Assembly (NCBI GenBank): GCA_965220365.1
Contig: OZ244823.1
Location: 1,550,001 to 1,614,000 of the forward strand
Direction of reading: 5' to 3'
Origin: Bin80 sp965220365
GTDB taxonomy: Bacteria; Bacteroidota; Rhodothermia; Rhodothermales; Bin80
Length of the DNA: 64,000 bases
Shown here: one piece after another, positions 1-8,394 of the stretch
Layout of the letters: each line of letters begins with the position of its first letter
Numbering within the stretch: the first letter of the stretch is position 1
Notes under the pieces: model-generated
Told to the model about the DNA's origin: nothing
Database searches by the model: none
Seen by the model: the letters and a program-made list of their open reading frames with translations, nothing else
Translations under genes and position numbers: made by a program

Positions 1-318
1 CTTGAGCCAGGACGGATTTCCAGCCGACAGATTGAAGCTGCGAGGATTGCAATGACTCGGCGTATGAAGCGCATCGGGAAGGTCTATATCCGAATTTTTC
101 CCGACAAGCCGATCACCAGCAAGCCCGCAGAGGTTCGGATGGGGAAAGGCAAAGGTGCCATTGATCATTGGGCGGCTCCTGTTCATCCCGGTCGGATCCT
201 GTTCGAGATTGGTGGAGGAGTCCCCCTTGAGCTTGCAAAGGAATCCATGCGGCTGGCTCAGCAAAAATTGCCAATCAAAACCAAGTTTGTTGTGCGGCCT
301 GACTATGTGGAGAATTAG
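1..318 (+). CDS. rplP: 50S ribosomal protein L16, 5' end outside window
   Basis: The frame is open from base 1 and gives 105 residues of L16, including the conserved glycine/lysine stretch RMGKGKG followed by HWAAPV. L16 packs against 23S rRNA near the A site of the peptidyl transferase centre. Bacterial L16 is about 136-144 residues, so roughly 30-35 N-terminal residues lie upstream of the window. The first in-window ATG at base 52 is internal and not the true start. The stop abuts the rpmC start, as expected in the S10 cluster. Confidence 0.95.
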   Translation, partial: LEPGRISSRQIEAARIAMTRRMKRIGKVYIRIFPDKPITSKPAEVRMGKGKGAIDHWAAPVHPGRILFEIGGGVPLELAKESMRLAQQKLPIKTKFVVRPDYVEN

Positions 319-528
319 ATGACCATGAAAGCAGCTGAAGTACGAGCCCTCAGCATCGAGGAGGTGCAGGAGCGGATTCGTGAAGAAGAAGAGCAGTTGG
401 CCGAATTAAAATTCAGACATGCCATTGCACAGTTGGAGAACCCAATGCTACTTAGAGAAAAGCGTCACTTTCTAGCACGCTTGAAAACAATTCTTAAAGA
501 GCAGGCTGCCGAGGATAAACATGAGTGA
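319..528 (+). CDS. rpmC: 50S ribosomal protein L29
   Basis: This 69-residue protein has the usual L29 make-up: two charged helices with an EEEEQLAELKFRHA-type segment and NPMLLREKRH in the second helix. L29 sits near the polypeptide exit tunnel. The ATG directly follows the rplP stop; a second in-frame ATG two codons later is an equally good start. The 3' end overlaps rpsQ by 8 bases, which suggests translational coupling. Confidence 0.95.
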   Translation: MTMKAAEVRALSIEEVQERIREEEEQLAELKFRHAIAQLENPMLLREKRHFLARLKTILKEQAAEDKHE

Positions 529-784
529 TGTACAAAGGTCCTCCCGGAAAGAGCGTACCGGGGTTGTTCTTAGTGACAAGATGAACAAGACGATTGTGGT
601 CGGTATTCAGCGTCAGGTCCGACATCCGATTTACGGCAAGTTTATCAAGAAAACCGGACGCATGTTCGCACATGACGAGCAAGAACAGGCCCGCGAGGGC
701 GATACGGTGCGAATCAATGAAGTCAGACCGCTGAGCAAAAAGAAACGGTGGCGTCTGTTGGAAATTGTGGAGCGCGCGAAATAA
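521..784 (+). CDS. rpsQ: 30S ribosomal protein S17
   Basis: An 87-residue OB-fold 16S rRNA-binding protein. The typical S17 core is visible (GVVLSDKMNKTIVV, then RHPIYGKFIKKT, then a GDTVRINEVRPLSKKKRW segment). The start overlaps rpmC by 8 bases and the gene is followed after 9 bases by rplN. Length and order match the family. Confidence 0.96.
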   Translation: MSDVQRSSRKERTGVVLSDKMNKTIVVGIQRQVRHPIYGKFIKKTGRMFAHDEQEQAREGDTVRINEVRPLSKKKRWRLLEIVERAK

Positions 785-793
785 GCCAATCCG

Positions 794-1162
794 ATGATAC
801 AACAAGAGTCCAGATTAGCTGTAGCGGACAATAGCGGTGCAAAAGAAGTGCTGTGTATCCGTGTTTTGGGAGGAAGCGGCCGGCGTTATGCACGGATCGG
901 AGATCGTATTGTGGTCTCTGTGAAGTCTGCGATTCCTGGTGGGGATGTCAAAAAAGGGGATGTATCCAGAGCCGTTGTCGTGCGTACACGCAAAGAATTG
1001 CGTCGTACGGATGGGTCTTACATCCGATTTGACGAAAACGCAGCGGTTCTGCTGAATGCTCAGGGAGAGCCCAGAGGTACTAGAATTTTTGGACCGGTGG
1101 CAAGGGAATTGCGCGAGAAACAGTATATGCGCATTGTTTCCCTGGCTCCAGAGGTGATTTAG
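794..1162 (+). CDS. rplN: 50S ribosomal protein L14
   Basis: 122 residues, the standard L14 length. It begins MIQQESRLAVADNSGAKE, the family's signature N-terminus, and has the conserved GDVKKGDV loop and the C-terminal FGPVARELREK. L14 forms the intersubunit bridge region of the large subunit. It lies between rpsQ and rplX in the conserved spc order. Confidence 0.97.
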   Translation: MIQQESRLAVADNSGAKEVLCIRVLGGSGRRYARIGDRIVVSVKSAIPGGDVKKGDVSRAVVVRTRKELRRTDGSYIRFDENAAVLLNAQGEPRGTRIFGPVARELREKQYMRIVSLAPEVI

Positions 1163-1168
1163 AGAATT

Positions 1169-1549
1169 ATGGGTCAATCACGACGAAAAACAAAGAAACC
1201 CCATGTCAAAAAAGGAGACATGGTCATGTTGACAAAGTCAATCACGGCTTCCAAGGGAAGTCCTGACCGGGATCGGGGATACGTTGGGAAGGTTCTTCGT
1301 GTTTTTCCTGACGAAGGACGTGTGATTGTGGAGGGGGTCAATTTGCGGATCCGTCATACCCGTCCCAATCAGGTCTATCCACAGGGTGGCCGTGTGCAGC
1401 GTGAAATGTCCATTCATATTTCCAATGTACAGCCCGTGGACAGCAATGGCTTGGCAACACGAATCGGGCGTAAACGGATTGAAGACCCGGAAACGGGTCG
1501 GGGAGAATGGATCCGTTATGCAAAATCAACGGGAGAGGAATTGAACTAG
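1169..1549 (+). CDS. rplX: 50S ribosomal protein L24
   Basis: 126 residues with the KOW domain near the N-terminus (KKGDMVMLTKSITASKG, then GYVGKVLRVFPDEGRVIVEGVN). L24 is an assembly-initiating protein of the large subunit. The KOW loop is a few residues longer than in the roughly 104-residue enterobacterial protein because of an ASKGSPDRD insertion. The start lies 6 bases after the rplN stop and no Shine-Dalgarno motif is visible. Confidence 0.96.
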   Translation: MGQSRRKTKKPHVKKGDMVMLTKSITASKGSPDRDRGYVGKVLRVFPDEGRVIVEGVNLRIRHTRPNQVYPQGGRVQREMSIHISNVQPVDSNGLATRIGRKRIEDPETGRGEWIRYAKSTGEELN

Positions 1550-1553
1550 GGTT

Positions 1554-2123
1554 ATGGCACAGTATGAACCGCGTTTGAAGACGCGATACAAATCAGAAAT
1601 TATTGAGCAGTTGACCAAGCAATTCTCTTACGGGAACCGGATGCAGGTTCCACGCCTAGTCAAGATCACGGTCAATAAAGGTGTTGGTGAGGCAACCCAG
1701 AATCAAAAGCTATTGGATGGTGCAGTGGATGAGCTCCGGCGGATCACTGGCCAGCAACCGATTGTGCGGCGTGCACGCAAGAGTGTTTCGAATTTCAAGC
1801 TTCGTGAGGGAATGCCCATCGGTGCCAGTGTCACGCTTCGCGGAGATCGTATGTGGGAGTTCCTGGACCGGCTGATCACGCTGGCTTTGCCACGAGTACG
1901 GGATTTTCGTGGTGTCCCTGACGGAAGTTTTGATGGTCGAGGAAATTACTCTTTGGGAATCAAGGAGCAAATTATTTTCCCTGAGATCAATGTAGATCAA
2001 ATTGAGCGCATATCGGGTCTTGGACTCACGTTTGTAACAAGTGCATCCTCGGATGAAGAAGCTTTTGCGCTTCTCAGGGAGTTGGGGATGCCATTTGTAC
2101 GTCGACAGAGCGCAGCTGCCTGA
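1554..2123 (+). CDS. rplE: 50S ribosomal protein L5
   Basis: 189 residues with L5 landmarks: VPRLVKITVNKGVGEA near the N-terminus, RRARKSVSNFKLREG in the middle and the RDFRGVPDGSFDGRGNYSLG segment that contacts 5S rRNA and the P-site tRNA region. Spacing to rplX is 4 bases. Family length is about 180 residues. Confidence 0.97.
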   Translation: MAQYEPRLKTRYKSEIIEQLTKQFSYGNRMQVPRLVKITVNKGVGEATQNQKLLDGAVDELRRITGQQPIVRRARKSVSNFKLREGMPIGASVTLRGDRMWEFLDRLITLALPRVRDFRGVPDGSFDGRGNYSLGIKEQIIFPEINVDQIERISGLGLTFVTSASSDEEAFALLRELGMPFVRRQSAAA

Positions 2124-2144
2124 TAACGAAAGAAAACAGAGTAC

Positions 2145-2414
2145 ATGGCAAAAAAGAGTGTTATAGCCCGACAGAAAAAGCGCGAACGGATGGTTGCGCA
2201 ATATGCTGAGCGCAGAGCAGAGCTGCGAGCCAGAGGGGATTATGAGGGTCTGCAGATGCTTCCGCGTGATGCAAGTCCATCAAGGTTGCGCAATCGGTGT
2301 CAACTGACGGGACGTTCACGCGGGTATATCAGAGTTTACGGTCTGTCAAGAATTGCATTCCGTGATATGGCCCGGGCCGGGAAAATTCCGGGAATTCGTA
2401 AATCAAGTTGGTAA
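2145..2414 (+). CDS. rpsN: 30S ribosomal protein S14, long zinc-free form
   Basis: 89 residues, the long S14 class. The conserved C-terminal block begins RCQLTGRSRGYIRVYGLSR and ends in GIRKSSW. The short form carries a CxxC-x12-CxxC zinc ribbon; here only one cysteine is present, so this is the zinc-independent version. S14 binds 16S rRNA in the 30S head. The stop lies 4 bases before the rpsH start. Confidence 0.96.
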   Translation: MAKKSVIARQKKRERMVAQYAERRAELRARGDYEGLQMLPRDASPSRLRNRCQLTGRSRGYIRVYGLSRIAFRDMARAGKIPGIRKSSW

Positions 2415-2418
2415 GCAA

Positions 2419-2820
2419 ATGGGGGTTATTACAGATCCGGTTGGAGACTACCTTGCCAGACTGCGGAATGCGCAGATGGCAGGGCATAGGTACACAGACA
2501 TTCCGGCATCCCGAATTAAGCGGGCAATTACTCAGATCTTGAAGGATAAAGGGTACATTGCGCGATTTTTGAACGTTGACGATGAAGGTCAGGGGCGTCT
2601 GCGCATTTTTCTCAAGTATGATCGCCATGGGAATGGCGCGATCCGATCAATGAAGCGGATATCCAAGCCGGGTTTGAGGGTGTATGCAAAAGCAGATAAG
2701 TTGCCTCGTGTAGAGAATGGGCTTGGAGTTGCCATCTTGTCTACGTCACAGGGGGTCATGACCGATAAAGAAGCCGAGCGCGTTCATGTGGGTGGTGAAG
2801 TGCTCGCACACGTGTTTTAA
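2419..2820 (+). CDS. rpsH: 30S ribosomal protein S8
   Basis: 133 residues starting MGVITDPVGDYLARLRNAQ, the S8 N-terminal signature (usually TDPIADMLTRIRNA). The C-terminal STSQGVMTDKEAE block is also typical. The open frame reaches 22 codons further upstream into rpsN, but the ATG at 2419 gives the family start. S8 binds 16S helix 21 and in other bacteria autoregulates the spc operon; no such site was identified here. Confidence 0.96.
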   Translation: MGVITDPVGDYLARLRNAQMAGHRYTDIPASRIKRAITQILKDKGYIARFLNVDDEGQGRLRIFLKYDRHGNGAIRSMKRISKPGLRVYAKADKLPRVENGLGVAILSTSQGVMTDKEAERVHVGGEVLAHVF

Positions 2821-2821
2821 G

Positions 2822-3379
2822 ATGTCAAGGATTGGAAAACAAAGTATTGCAGTCAGCGAAGGGGTTAAAGTCAGCATCTCCAAAGGTAACGAGGTGACGG
2901 TGACGGGTCCCAAAGGAACGCTGCAGCTTCAGGTTTCGCCTGAGTTGACTTTATCGCAGGATGCGAACATGCTCAAGGTTGAACGACCAACGGACCAGAA
3001 GCGCCATCGTGCCATACATGGTCTGTACCGTTCGCTTCTTTCGAACATGGTCCAGGGAGTCACGGAAGGATTCCAGAAGGAGTTAGAGATCATTGGAGTG
3101 GGAACGCGTGCAGAAGTCAAGCAAGGAGTACTGGAATTGGCAGTCGGGTTCTCTCATCCCATTTACTTTGTACCTCCTGAGGGAGTCAACATTACCGCTG
3201 AAGGGGGTGGACGCGGACGGAATCCCAAGGTAATGGTGTCCGGGGTTGATAAGCAGGCAGTTGGACAGGTTGCCGCCAAAATCCGTTCCCTGCGGCCACC
3301 GGAGCCCTATAAGGGTAAGGGGATTCGCTATGTGAATGAGTATGTTCGAAGAAAAGCTGGGAAAACAGCTTCTAAATAG
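2822..3379 (+). CDS. rplF: 50S ribosomal protein L6
   Basis: 185 residues starting MSRIGKQSIAV and containing the duplicated L6 fold, with VTVTGPKGTL in the first half and a C-terminal RRPPEPYKGKGIRY-type signature (here SLRPPEPYKGKG). L6 sits at the base of the L7/L12 stalk. The ATG follows the rpsH stop by one base; a longer upstream extension of the frame overlaps rpsH and is not used. Confidence 0.96.
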   Translation: MSRIGKQSIAVSEGVKVSISKGNEVTVTGPKGTLQLQVSPELTLSQDANMLKVERPTDQKRHRAIHGLYRSLLSNMVQGVTEGFQKELEIIGVGTRAEVKQGVLELAVGFSHPIYFVPPEGVNITAEGGGRGRNPKVMVSGVDKQAVGQVAAKIRSLRPPEPYKGKGIRYVNEYVRRKAGKTASK

Positions 3380-3392
3380 TTGATCAGCAGAT

Positions 3393-3758
3393 ATGGCCAC
3401 GAGCAAGTTCAAATCAGCTAAAGCAGTACGGAGGTTCCGTACCAAGCGTAGCATTCGTCGTAAAGTACATGGGACGGCAGATCGTCCTAGATTGACCGTA
3501 TTTCGGAGCAATCGCAATATTTATGCACAATTGATTGATGACAACGCATGTCGAACACTTGTTGCTGCATCTACCCTCGACCAGGGGCATGAGGCCGACT
3601 CTCCAGTAAATGCAGGCTCGGTTGTAGGAGAGCGACTTGCTACACGTGCGGCGGAGCATGGAATCCGCAAAGTCGTGTTTGACCGAAACGGTTACAGATA
3701 TCATGGACGTGTCCGTTCGTTGGCTGAAGGCGCACGTAAGGGTGGATTAGAGTTTTAA
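3393..3758 (+). CDS. rplR: 50S ribosomal protein L18
   Basis: 121 residues. An arginine/lysine-rich N-terminus is followed by RPRLTVFRSNRNIYAQLIDD and the C-terminal FDRNGYRYHGRVRSLAEGARKGGLEF, the L18 5S rRNA-binding signature. It sits between rplF and rpsE in the canonical order and has the standard length. Confidence 0.97.
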   Translation: MATSKFKSAKAVRRFRTKRSIRRKVHGTADRPRLTVFRSNRNIYAQLIDDNACRTLVAASTLDQGHEADSPVNAGSVVGERLATRAAEHGIRKVVFDRNGYRYHGRVRSLAEGARKGGLEF

Positions 3759-3778
3759 TTTGAAAAGTATAGGACGCA

Positions 3779-4312
3779 ATGCAAAGAACGCAAAATCAGC
3801 AGCGTAACCGCAGTGAATCCACGGACCAGACGGAGTGGATTGATCGTTTGGTCAAGGTGAAACGTGTGGCCAAGGTGGTCAAGGGTGGACGCCGTTTTTC
3901 ATTTAATGCGGTGGTCGTCGTTGGTGATGGCCAGGGCCATGTAGGTACGGGACTTGGTAAGGCAAATGAAGTTGCGGACGCAATCAAGAAGGGGACAGAA
4001 GATGCAAAAAAACATCTAATCTCTGTTCCGGTGACCAAGACAGGCACGATCCCTCACCAGGTTATTGGCAAGAAAGATGCGGGGCGCGTGTTGTTGAAGC
4101 CTGCATCCCCGGGGACGGGCGTGATCGCAGGCGGCGGAGTCCGTGCAGTCCTCGAATGTGTAGGGATCACCAACGTGTTGTCCAAGTCGCTTGGCACCAG
4201 CAATCCACACAACCAGGTTGCAGCGACCATGAATGCACTCAAGAGTTTGGAGCATCCCTTGGAGGTAGCACGTCGTCGTGGAATTCCTCTGAATCGTGTA
4301 TTTGAAGGATAA
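3779..4312 (+). CDS. rpsE: 30S ribosomal protein S5
   Basis: 177 residues. A polar, glutamine-rich N-terminus of about 20 residues precedes the S5 double-stranded RNA-binding domain (KVVKGGRRFSFNAVVVVGDG, then GHVGTGLGKANEV) and the C-terminal domain with GTGVIAGGGVRAVLE. S5 lies at the mRNA entry channel and contributes to decoding accuracy. The stop is one base before the first possible rpmD ATG. Confidence 0.97.
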   Translation: MQRTQNQQRNRSESTDQTEWIDRLVKVKRVAKVVKGGRRFSFNAVVVVGDGQGHVGTGLGKANEVADAIKKGTEDAKKHLISVPVTKTGTIPHQVIGKKDAGRVLLKPASPGTGVIAGGGVRAVLECVGITNVLSKSLGTSNPHNQVAATMNALKSLEHPLEVARRRGIPLNRVFEG

Positions 4313-4313
4313 A

Positions 4314-4517
4314 ATGATGTCACTCAAAATTATTCAGTCACGAAGTTTGATCGGTTCGTCAGGGCGGCAGCGCCGGACGATGAGAGCTTTAGGATTGCGT
4401 CGCCTGCATCATTCGGTGACGCATCGTGATACCCCGGTTATTCGGGGTATGGTAGACAGCGTGTCTCACCTGGTCAAGATTGAAGAGATTACTGCTCAAG
4501 AGCAGGAAACGGAATAG
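4314..4517 (+). CDS. rpmD: 50S ribosomal protein L30
   Basis: 66-67 residues, with two adjacent ATG codons at 4314 and 4317. The L30 core is clear: LKIIQSRSLIGSSGRQRRTM, then LGLRRLHHSV and the C-terminal VRGMVDSV-type segment (IRGMVDSVSHLVKI). A short glutamate-rich tail follows. It lies between rpsE and rplO. Confidence 0.95.
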   Translation: MMSLKIIQSRSLIGSSGRQRRTMRALGLRRLHHSVTHRDTPVIRGMVDSVSHLVKIEEITAQEQETE

Positions 4518-4521
4518 ATAC

Positions 4522-4992
4522 ATGAATCTAGGAACGCTAAAACCCGCGAAGGGCTCAACAAGACGTAATAAGCGGCTTGGTCGAGGTGTCGGATCCGGTA
4601 AGGGAGGGCATAGTTCTTCACGAGGAAACAAGGGACAAAAAAGCCGCACCGGCAATCACCGGATGCCGGCTTGGTTTGAAGGCGGCCAAATGCCGCTTCA
4701 GCGTCGGGTTCCCAAGTTTGGATTCAAAAACCCTAACCGGGTGTCCTATAATGTGTTGAATCTAGGTCAGCTGGGCTCGCTGGTTGAAGCCGGGAGGCTG
4801 AGTGCGGATGCACCGATTACGCCAGATTCACTGGTAGAAGCGGGTTTAGTCCGCAAGAATGATCGAATTAAGATCCTCGGAGGTGGTGAACTGACCGTTG
4901 CCTTAAATATTGAGGTTCATGCTTTCAGTAAGTCAGCAGAAGAAAAAATTCAGGCAGCAGGTGGATCAATCCAGCAACTGTCAGCCAACTAA
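4522..4992 (+). CDS. rplO: 50S ribosomal protein L15
   Basis: 156 residues beginning MNLGTLKPAKGSTRRNKRLG, then the glycine-rich GVGSGKGGHSSSRGNKGQKS region that threads into 23S rRNA, and a globular C-terminus ending in a KAEEKIQAAGG-like segment. The ATG at 4522 lies 4 bases after rpmD; an upstream in-frame ATG inside rpmD would add an unrelated extension. Confidence 0.96.
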   Translation: MNLGTLKPAKGSTRRNKRLGRGVGSGKGGHSSSRGNKGQKSRTGNHRMPAWFEGGQMPLQRRVPKFGFKNPNRVSYNVLNLGQLGSLVEAGRLSADAPITPDSLVEAGLVRKNDRIKILGGGELTVALNIEVHAFSKSAEEKIQAAGGSIQQLSAN

Positions 4993-5012
4993 CGCAGTCG
5001 AGAGAACTCTGA

Positions 5013-6332
5013 ATGGCGGGATTTGCCGATAGCTTACGCAGTATTTGGAAGATTGATGAGTTGCGCAAGCGAATAACTTACACCCTTGGGATCCTAATCG
5101 TTTATCGGGTTGGGGCATATGTATCTCTGCCCGGCATTGATGCTGCGGCACTCACGGACGCATTTGCACAGGGAGATCCAAACAATCTATTTGGATTTTT
5201 CAATCTTTTTGTGGGGGGGGCCTTCCTCCAAGCGGGTGTATTCGCGTTGGGGATTATGCCGTACATCACGGCCTCCATCATTATCCAGCTTCTGGGTGCG
5301 GCAGTGCCGTATTTTCAGAAACTTCAACGTGAAGGAGAAGAAGGGCGCCGAAAGATAACGCAGTTAACGCGTTATGGCACGGCAGGCATTACAATGCTGC
5401 AGTCAATTGGTTACAGCCTGTTCCTGTGGGGAACGGTTCCATCTGCAATCGTGATTCCCCAGAGTTTTTTCATGGTGACAACCGTAATTGTCCTGACGGC
5501 GGGCACCATGTTTGTCATGTGGCTTGGGGAGCGAATCACCGAAAGCGGGATTGGTAATGGGATTTCACTGATCATTACGGTTGGGATTATTGCATTTTTG
5601 CCTCAGGCATTCATCAATGAAGTGCGTCAATCGGCAAATCTTTTCCTTGTCCTTTTTGAAGTAGGTGTCCTGGTGGTTGTGACTGCATTTGTGGTTCTGA
5701 TGACGCAGGGTACCCGGCGGATTCCAGTGCAGTATGCGAAGCGTGTGGTTGGACGTAAGGTCTATGGAGGGTCCACCCAATACTTACCTGTACGCGTCAA
5801 TGCCGCAGGTGTGATGCCCATTATCTTTGCACAGTCCATCATGTTCGTACCGGGCACCATCGCACAGTTTGCACCAAATAACGAACTGATGCAGCGTTTC
5901 GGGGCGCTCTTTCTGGACTTCACCAGTTGGGGATACTCCATCATTTTCTTTTTCGTGTGTGTATTCTTTACCTATTTCTACACTGCGATTGCGGTTAATC
6001 CGAAGGAAATGGCCGATACAATGAAGCGTCAGGGAGGGTTTATTCCTGGAATCCGGCCAGGCAAGCAGACCAGTGAATTTATTGATGCAATCCTGACGCG
6101 TGTCACGCTTCCTGGCTCACTGTTTATCGGGTTTGCAGCGATTCTTCCTGCATTTGCGGTACAGCTTGGTTTAACAGAGACGCAGCAGTTTGCCCAGTTT
6201 TTTGGAGGGACGAGCCTGCTCATTATGGTTGGTGTAACGCTGGATACGTTGAAACAGGTGGAGAGTCATCTCTTAATGCGTCACTACGACGGGTTTATGA
6301 AAAGTGGCCGTATTCGAGGGAGGTCCCGATGA
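5013..6332 (+). CDS. secY: Sec translocon channel subunit SecY
   Basis: 439 residues and about ten hydrophobic segments. SecY forms the inner-membrane protein-conducting channel with SecE and SecG and works with SecA or the ribosome. Family features seen include the N-terminal IDELRKRITYTLGILIVYRV, the plug/TM2 region with PGIDAAAL, the cytoplasmic loop GNGISLIITVGI, the QGTRRIPVQYAKR loop and the C-terminal LIMVGVTLDTLKQVESHLL. The stop overlaps the start of map in an ATGA junction, so the two are probably translationally coupled. Confidence 0.97.
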   Translation: MAGFADSLRSIWKIDELRKRITYTLGILIVYRVGAYVSLPGIDAAALTDAFAQGDPNNLFGFFNLFVGGAFLQAGVFALGIMPYITASIIIQLLGAAVPYFQKLQREGEEGRRKITQLTRYGTAGITMLQSIGYSLFLWGTVPSAIVIPQSFFMVTTVIVLTAGTMFVMWLGERITESGIGNGISLIITVGIIAFLPQAFINEVRQSANLFLVLFEVGVLVVVTAFVVLMTQGTRRIPVQYAKRVVGRKVYGGSTQYLPVRVNAAGVMPIIFAQSIMFVPGTIAQFAPNNELMQRFGALFLDFTSWGYSIIFFFVCVFFTYFYTAIAVNPKEMADTMKRQGGFIPGIRPGKQTSEFIDAILTRVTLPGSLFIGFAAILPAFAVQLGLTETQQFAQFFGGTSLLIMVGVTLDTLKQVESHLLMRHYDGFMKSGRIRGRSR

Positions 6333-7150
6333 GTATGCTGAAAACCCCTCATGAGGTTGTGTTGCTTCGCGAGTGTGCGGATTTGGTGTCAAAAACGTTG
6401 GCGGAGGTTGCCGGGTATATATCTCCAGGGCAGGAAACCCAGGTACTTGATCGGATCGCTGAAGATTTTATTCGAAGCCATGGTGCGGAGCCAGCATTTA
6501 AGGGGTATCGTATGGGTTCGCTCCCTCCGTTCCCTTCCGCGCTCTGCATATCGGTGAATGATGTAGTGGTCCATGGATTTCCGGGCAGCTATACTCTCTG
6601 TGAAGGAGATTTGGTGTCTATTGATTGTGGAGTACACCTGAACGGTTATTTTGGTGATAGTGCATATACATTTGGGGTTGGAGATCTGGATCCAGACAAA
6701 ATCCGGCTCTGCACTGCAACGCATGAGGCTCTAATGCTGGGAATAGCAGCAGCGATCCCCCATGCGACGATTGGAGATATTGGTTCCACAATTCAGTCTC
6801 ATTGTCAGGCACAGGGCTTAGGGGTGGTGCGGGAACTGGTTGGCCACGGGATTGGAAGCAAATTGCATGAGTCTCCGCAGGTCCCCAATTTTGGCAGGCC
6901 AAACAAAGGACGCCGCCTCAGAACGGGGATGACGCTGTGTATAGAGCCAATGATAAATCTTGGAACGTCTGAAATCACTGTAGATTCAGATGGCTGGACG
7001 ATCCGATCCGCCGATGGCACTGCTTCGGCGCACTATGAGCACATGATCTGTGTTCGTGCAGACGTCCCAGAGGTACTTACGACTTTTGAATATATTGAGG
7101 AGGTTATTCCTGCTCCCTATGAGAGAACACAAACATTAACGTATGGCTAA
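6329..7150 (+). CDS. map: Type I methionine aminopeptidase
   Basis: 273 residues. The enzyme removes the initiator methionine from nascent proteins with a dinuclear metal centre. All five ligands can be placed: D99 and D110 (SIDCGVHLNGYFGDSAY), H173 (GHGIG), E206 (IEPMI) and E237 (YEHMI), with the substrate-binding H82 in VVHGFPG. The gene starts within the secY stop and overlaps infA by 8 bases. The secY-map-infA order is common in ribosomal superoperons. An alternative ATG lies two codons downstream. Confidence 0.96.
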   Translation: MSMLKTPHEVVLLRECADLVSKTLAEVAGYISPGQETQVLDRIAEDFIRSHGAEPAFKGYRMGSLPPFPSALCISVNDVVVHGFPGSYTLCEGDLVSIDCGVHLNGYFGDSAYTFGVGDLDPDKIRLCTATHEALMLGIAAAIPHATIGDIGSTIQSHCQAQGLGVVRELVGHGIGSKLHESPQVPNFGRPNKGRRLRTGMTLCIEPMINLGTSEITVDSDGWTIRSADGTASAHYEHMICVRADVPEVLTTFEYIEEVIPAPYERTQTLTYG

Positions 7151-7361
7151 ACAGAAACCAATTGAACTTGACGGCGAAGTCACTGACGCCTTGCCGAACG
7201 CCCAATTTAGGGTACGTCTTGAAAATGGACACTTAATCCTTGGATTGCTTGCCGGGAAGATGCGAATGTATCACATCAAAATTCTTCCTGGTGATCGGGT
7301 AAAGGTCGAAATTTCACCTTTTGACCTTTCAAAAGGTCGGATTGTGTATCGCTACAAGTAG
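7143..7361 (+). CDS. infA: Translation initiation factor IF-1
   Basis: 72 residues with the S1/OB-fold IF-1 sequence: IELDGEVTDALPNAQFRVRLENGH, then GKMRMYHIKILPGDRVKVE and SPFDLSKGRIVYRYK. It binds the 30S A site during initiation. It overlaps the 3' end of map by 8 bases and is separated from rpmJ by 70 bases containing a weak imperfect hairpin (arms GCAAAG and CTTTGC at 7368-7400). Confidence 0.97.
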   Translation: MAKQKPIELDGEVTDALPNAQFRVRLENGHLILGLLAGKMRMYHIKILPGDRVKVEISPFDLSKGRIVYRYK

Positions 7362-7431
7362 GAACCTGCAAAGCTTGTAGTGCGTACCACTGAACTTTGC
7401 TTGGAAAATTAGCCACTTACACACATCAGAG

Positions 7432-7548
7432 ATGAAAGTACGAGCGAGCATCAAGAAGCGGAGTGCGGATGACAAGGTTGTCAGACGCAAGGGCCGTCTC
7501 TATATCATTAATAAAAAGAACCCGAAGCACAAGCAGCGGCAGGGATAG
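7432..7548 (+). CDS. rpmJ: 50S ribosomal protein L36, cysteine-free
   Basis: A 38-residue frame starting MKVRASIKKRSADD and ending KNPKHKQRQG, the standard L36 termini. The usual zinc-binding L36 has three cysteines and one histidine. Here none of the three cysteines is present, so the protein cannot form the zinc ribbon. It lies between infA and rpsM as expected. It is easily missed because it is so short. Confidence 0.95.
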   Translation: MKVRASIKKRSADDKVVRRKGRLYIINKKNPKHKQRQG

Positions 7549-7560
7549 GATTATAAATAT

Positions 7561-7941
7561 ATGCCTCGAATAGCTGGAGTTGATGTGCCGCCAAATAAGC
7601 GCGGTGAGATTGCACTTTCGTCCATTTTTGGTGTGGGACGCTCTCGTGCACAGGAAATTCTGGAACGGGTTGGGTTGGATCCCAATGTCCGCCCAGAGAA
7701 CTGGACAGAAGAACAGACCAAAAAAGTCCGCCGCCTGATCGAAGATCACTATGTCGTTGAGGGCCAGCTTCGATCCGAGGTCCAGATGAGTGTGAAGCGG
7801 CTCATGGACATCGGCTGTTATCGCGGTTTACGGCATCGGCGAGGCCTACCCGTGCGTGGTCAGCGAACGCAAACGAATGCAAGGACACGCAAGGGACGCA
7901 AGAAGACCGTCGCCGGGAAAAAGAAAGCACCACGCAAGTAG
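7561..7941 (+). CDS. rpsM: 30S ribosomal protein S13
   Basis: 126 residues: MPRIAGVDVPPNKRGEIALS at the N-terminus, the helix-two-turn-helix middle, GLRHRRGLPVRGQRT in the conserved block and a basic C-terminal tail (KGRKKTVAGKKKAPRK) that reaches toward the P-site tRNA. Only 12 bases, TA-rich and without a Shine-Dalgarno motif, separate it from rpmJ. Confidence 0.97.
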   Translation: MPRIAGVDVPPNKRGEIALSSIFGVGRSRAQEILERVGLDPNVRPENWTEEQTKKVRRLIEDHYVVEGQLRSEVQMSVKRLMDIGCYRGLRHRRGLPVRGQRTQTNARTRKGRKKTVAGKKKAPRK

Positions 7942-7956
7942 TTACGGAATATATAA

Positions 7957-8361
7957 ATGGCAAAAAAACAGGGGCGTAAGGGTCCAGGTCGTTCTGGGAA
8001 GAAGAGGGTGGTGGTTGAATCAAATGGCATGGTATTTATCCGGGCGACATTCAATAATGTGATTGTCACCATTACGGACCAGTATGGGAATTGTATCTCC
8101 TGGTCTTCTTCAGGTAAGGAGGGGTTCAAAGGAAGCCGTAAGAGTACTCCCTATGCGGCGCAGGTTGCGTCCACGACTGCAGCGACAGAGGCAGTCAATC
8201 TGGGATTAAAGCGTGTAGACGTATTTGTCAAGGGGCCTGGCTCTGGACGTGAATCCGCCATTCGTGCCCTGAATACTTCGGGATTGGATATCACAACAAT
8301 TCGCGATGTGACACCGATTCCGCATAATGGTTGTCGTCCGCCTAAGCGTCGGCGTGTCTGA
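7957..8361 (+). CDS. rpsK: 30S ribosomal protein S11
   Basis: 134 residues. NGMVFIRATFNNVIVTITDQ, WSSSGKEGFKGSRKSTPYAA and the C-terminal DVTPIPHNGCRPPKRRRV block are the family signatures. S11 forms part of the 30S platform and contacts mRNA in the E site. The 15-base upstream spacer is AT-rich without a Shine-Dalgarno motif. Confidence 0.97.
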   Translation: MAKKQGRKGPGRSGKKRVVVESNGMVFIRATFNNVIVTITDQYGNCISWSSSGKEGFKGSRKSTPYAAQVASTTAATEAVNLGLKRVDVFVKGPGSGRESAIRALNTSGLDITTIRDVTPIPHNGCRPPKRRRV

Positions 8362-8394
8362 CTTCTTTATCACCGATTCGAGTAAAAAACAATC

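Noticed and set aside
7368..7400. Imperfect hairpin between infA and rpmJ
   Set aside because: Only 6 bp in the outer stem, internal mismatches and no T tract; not enough to call a terminator or a regulatory RNA.
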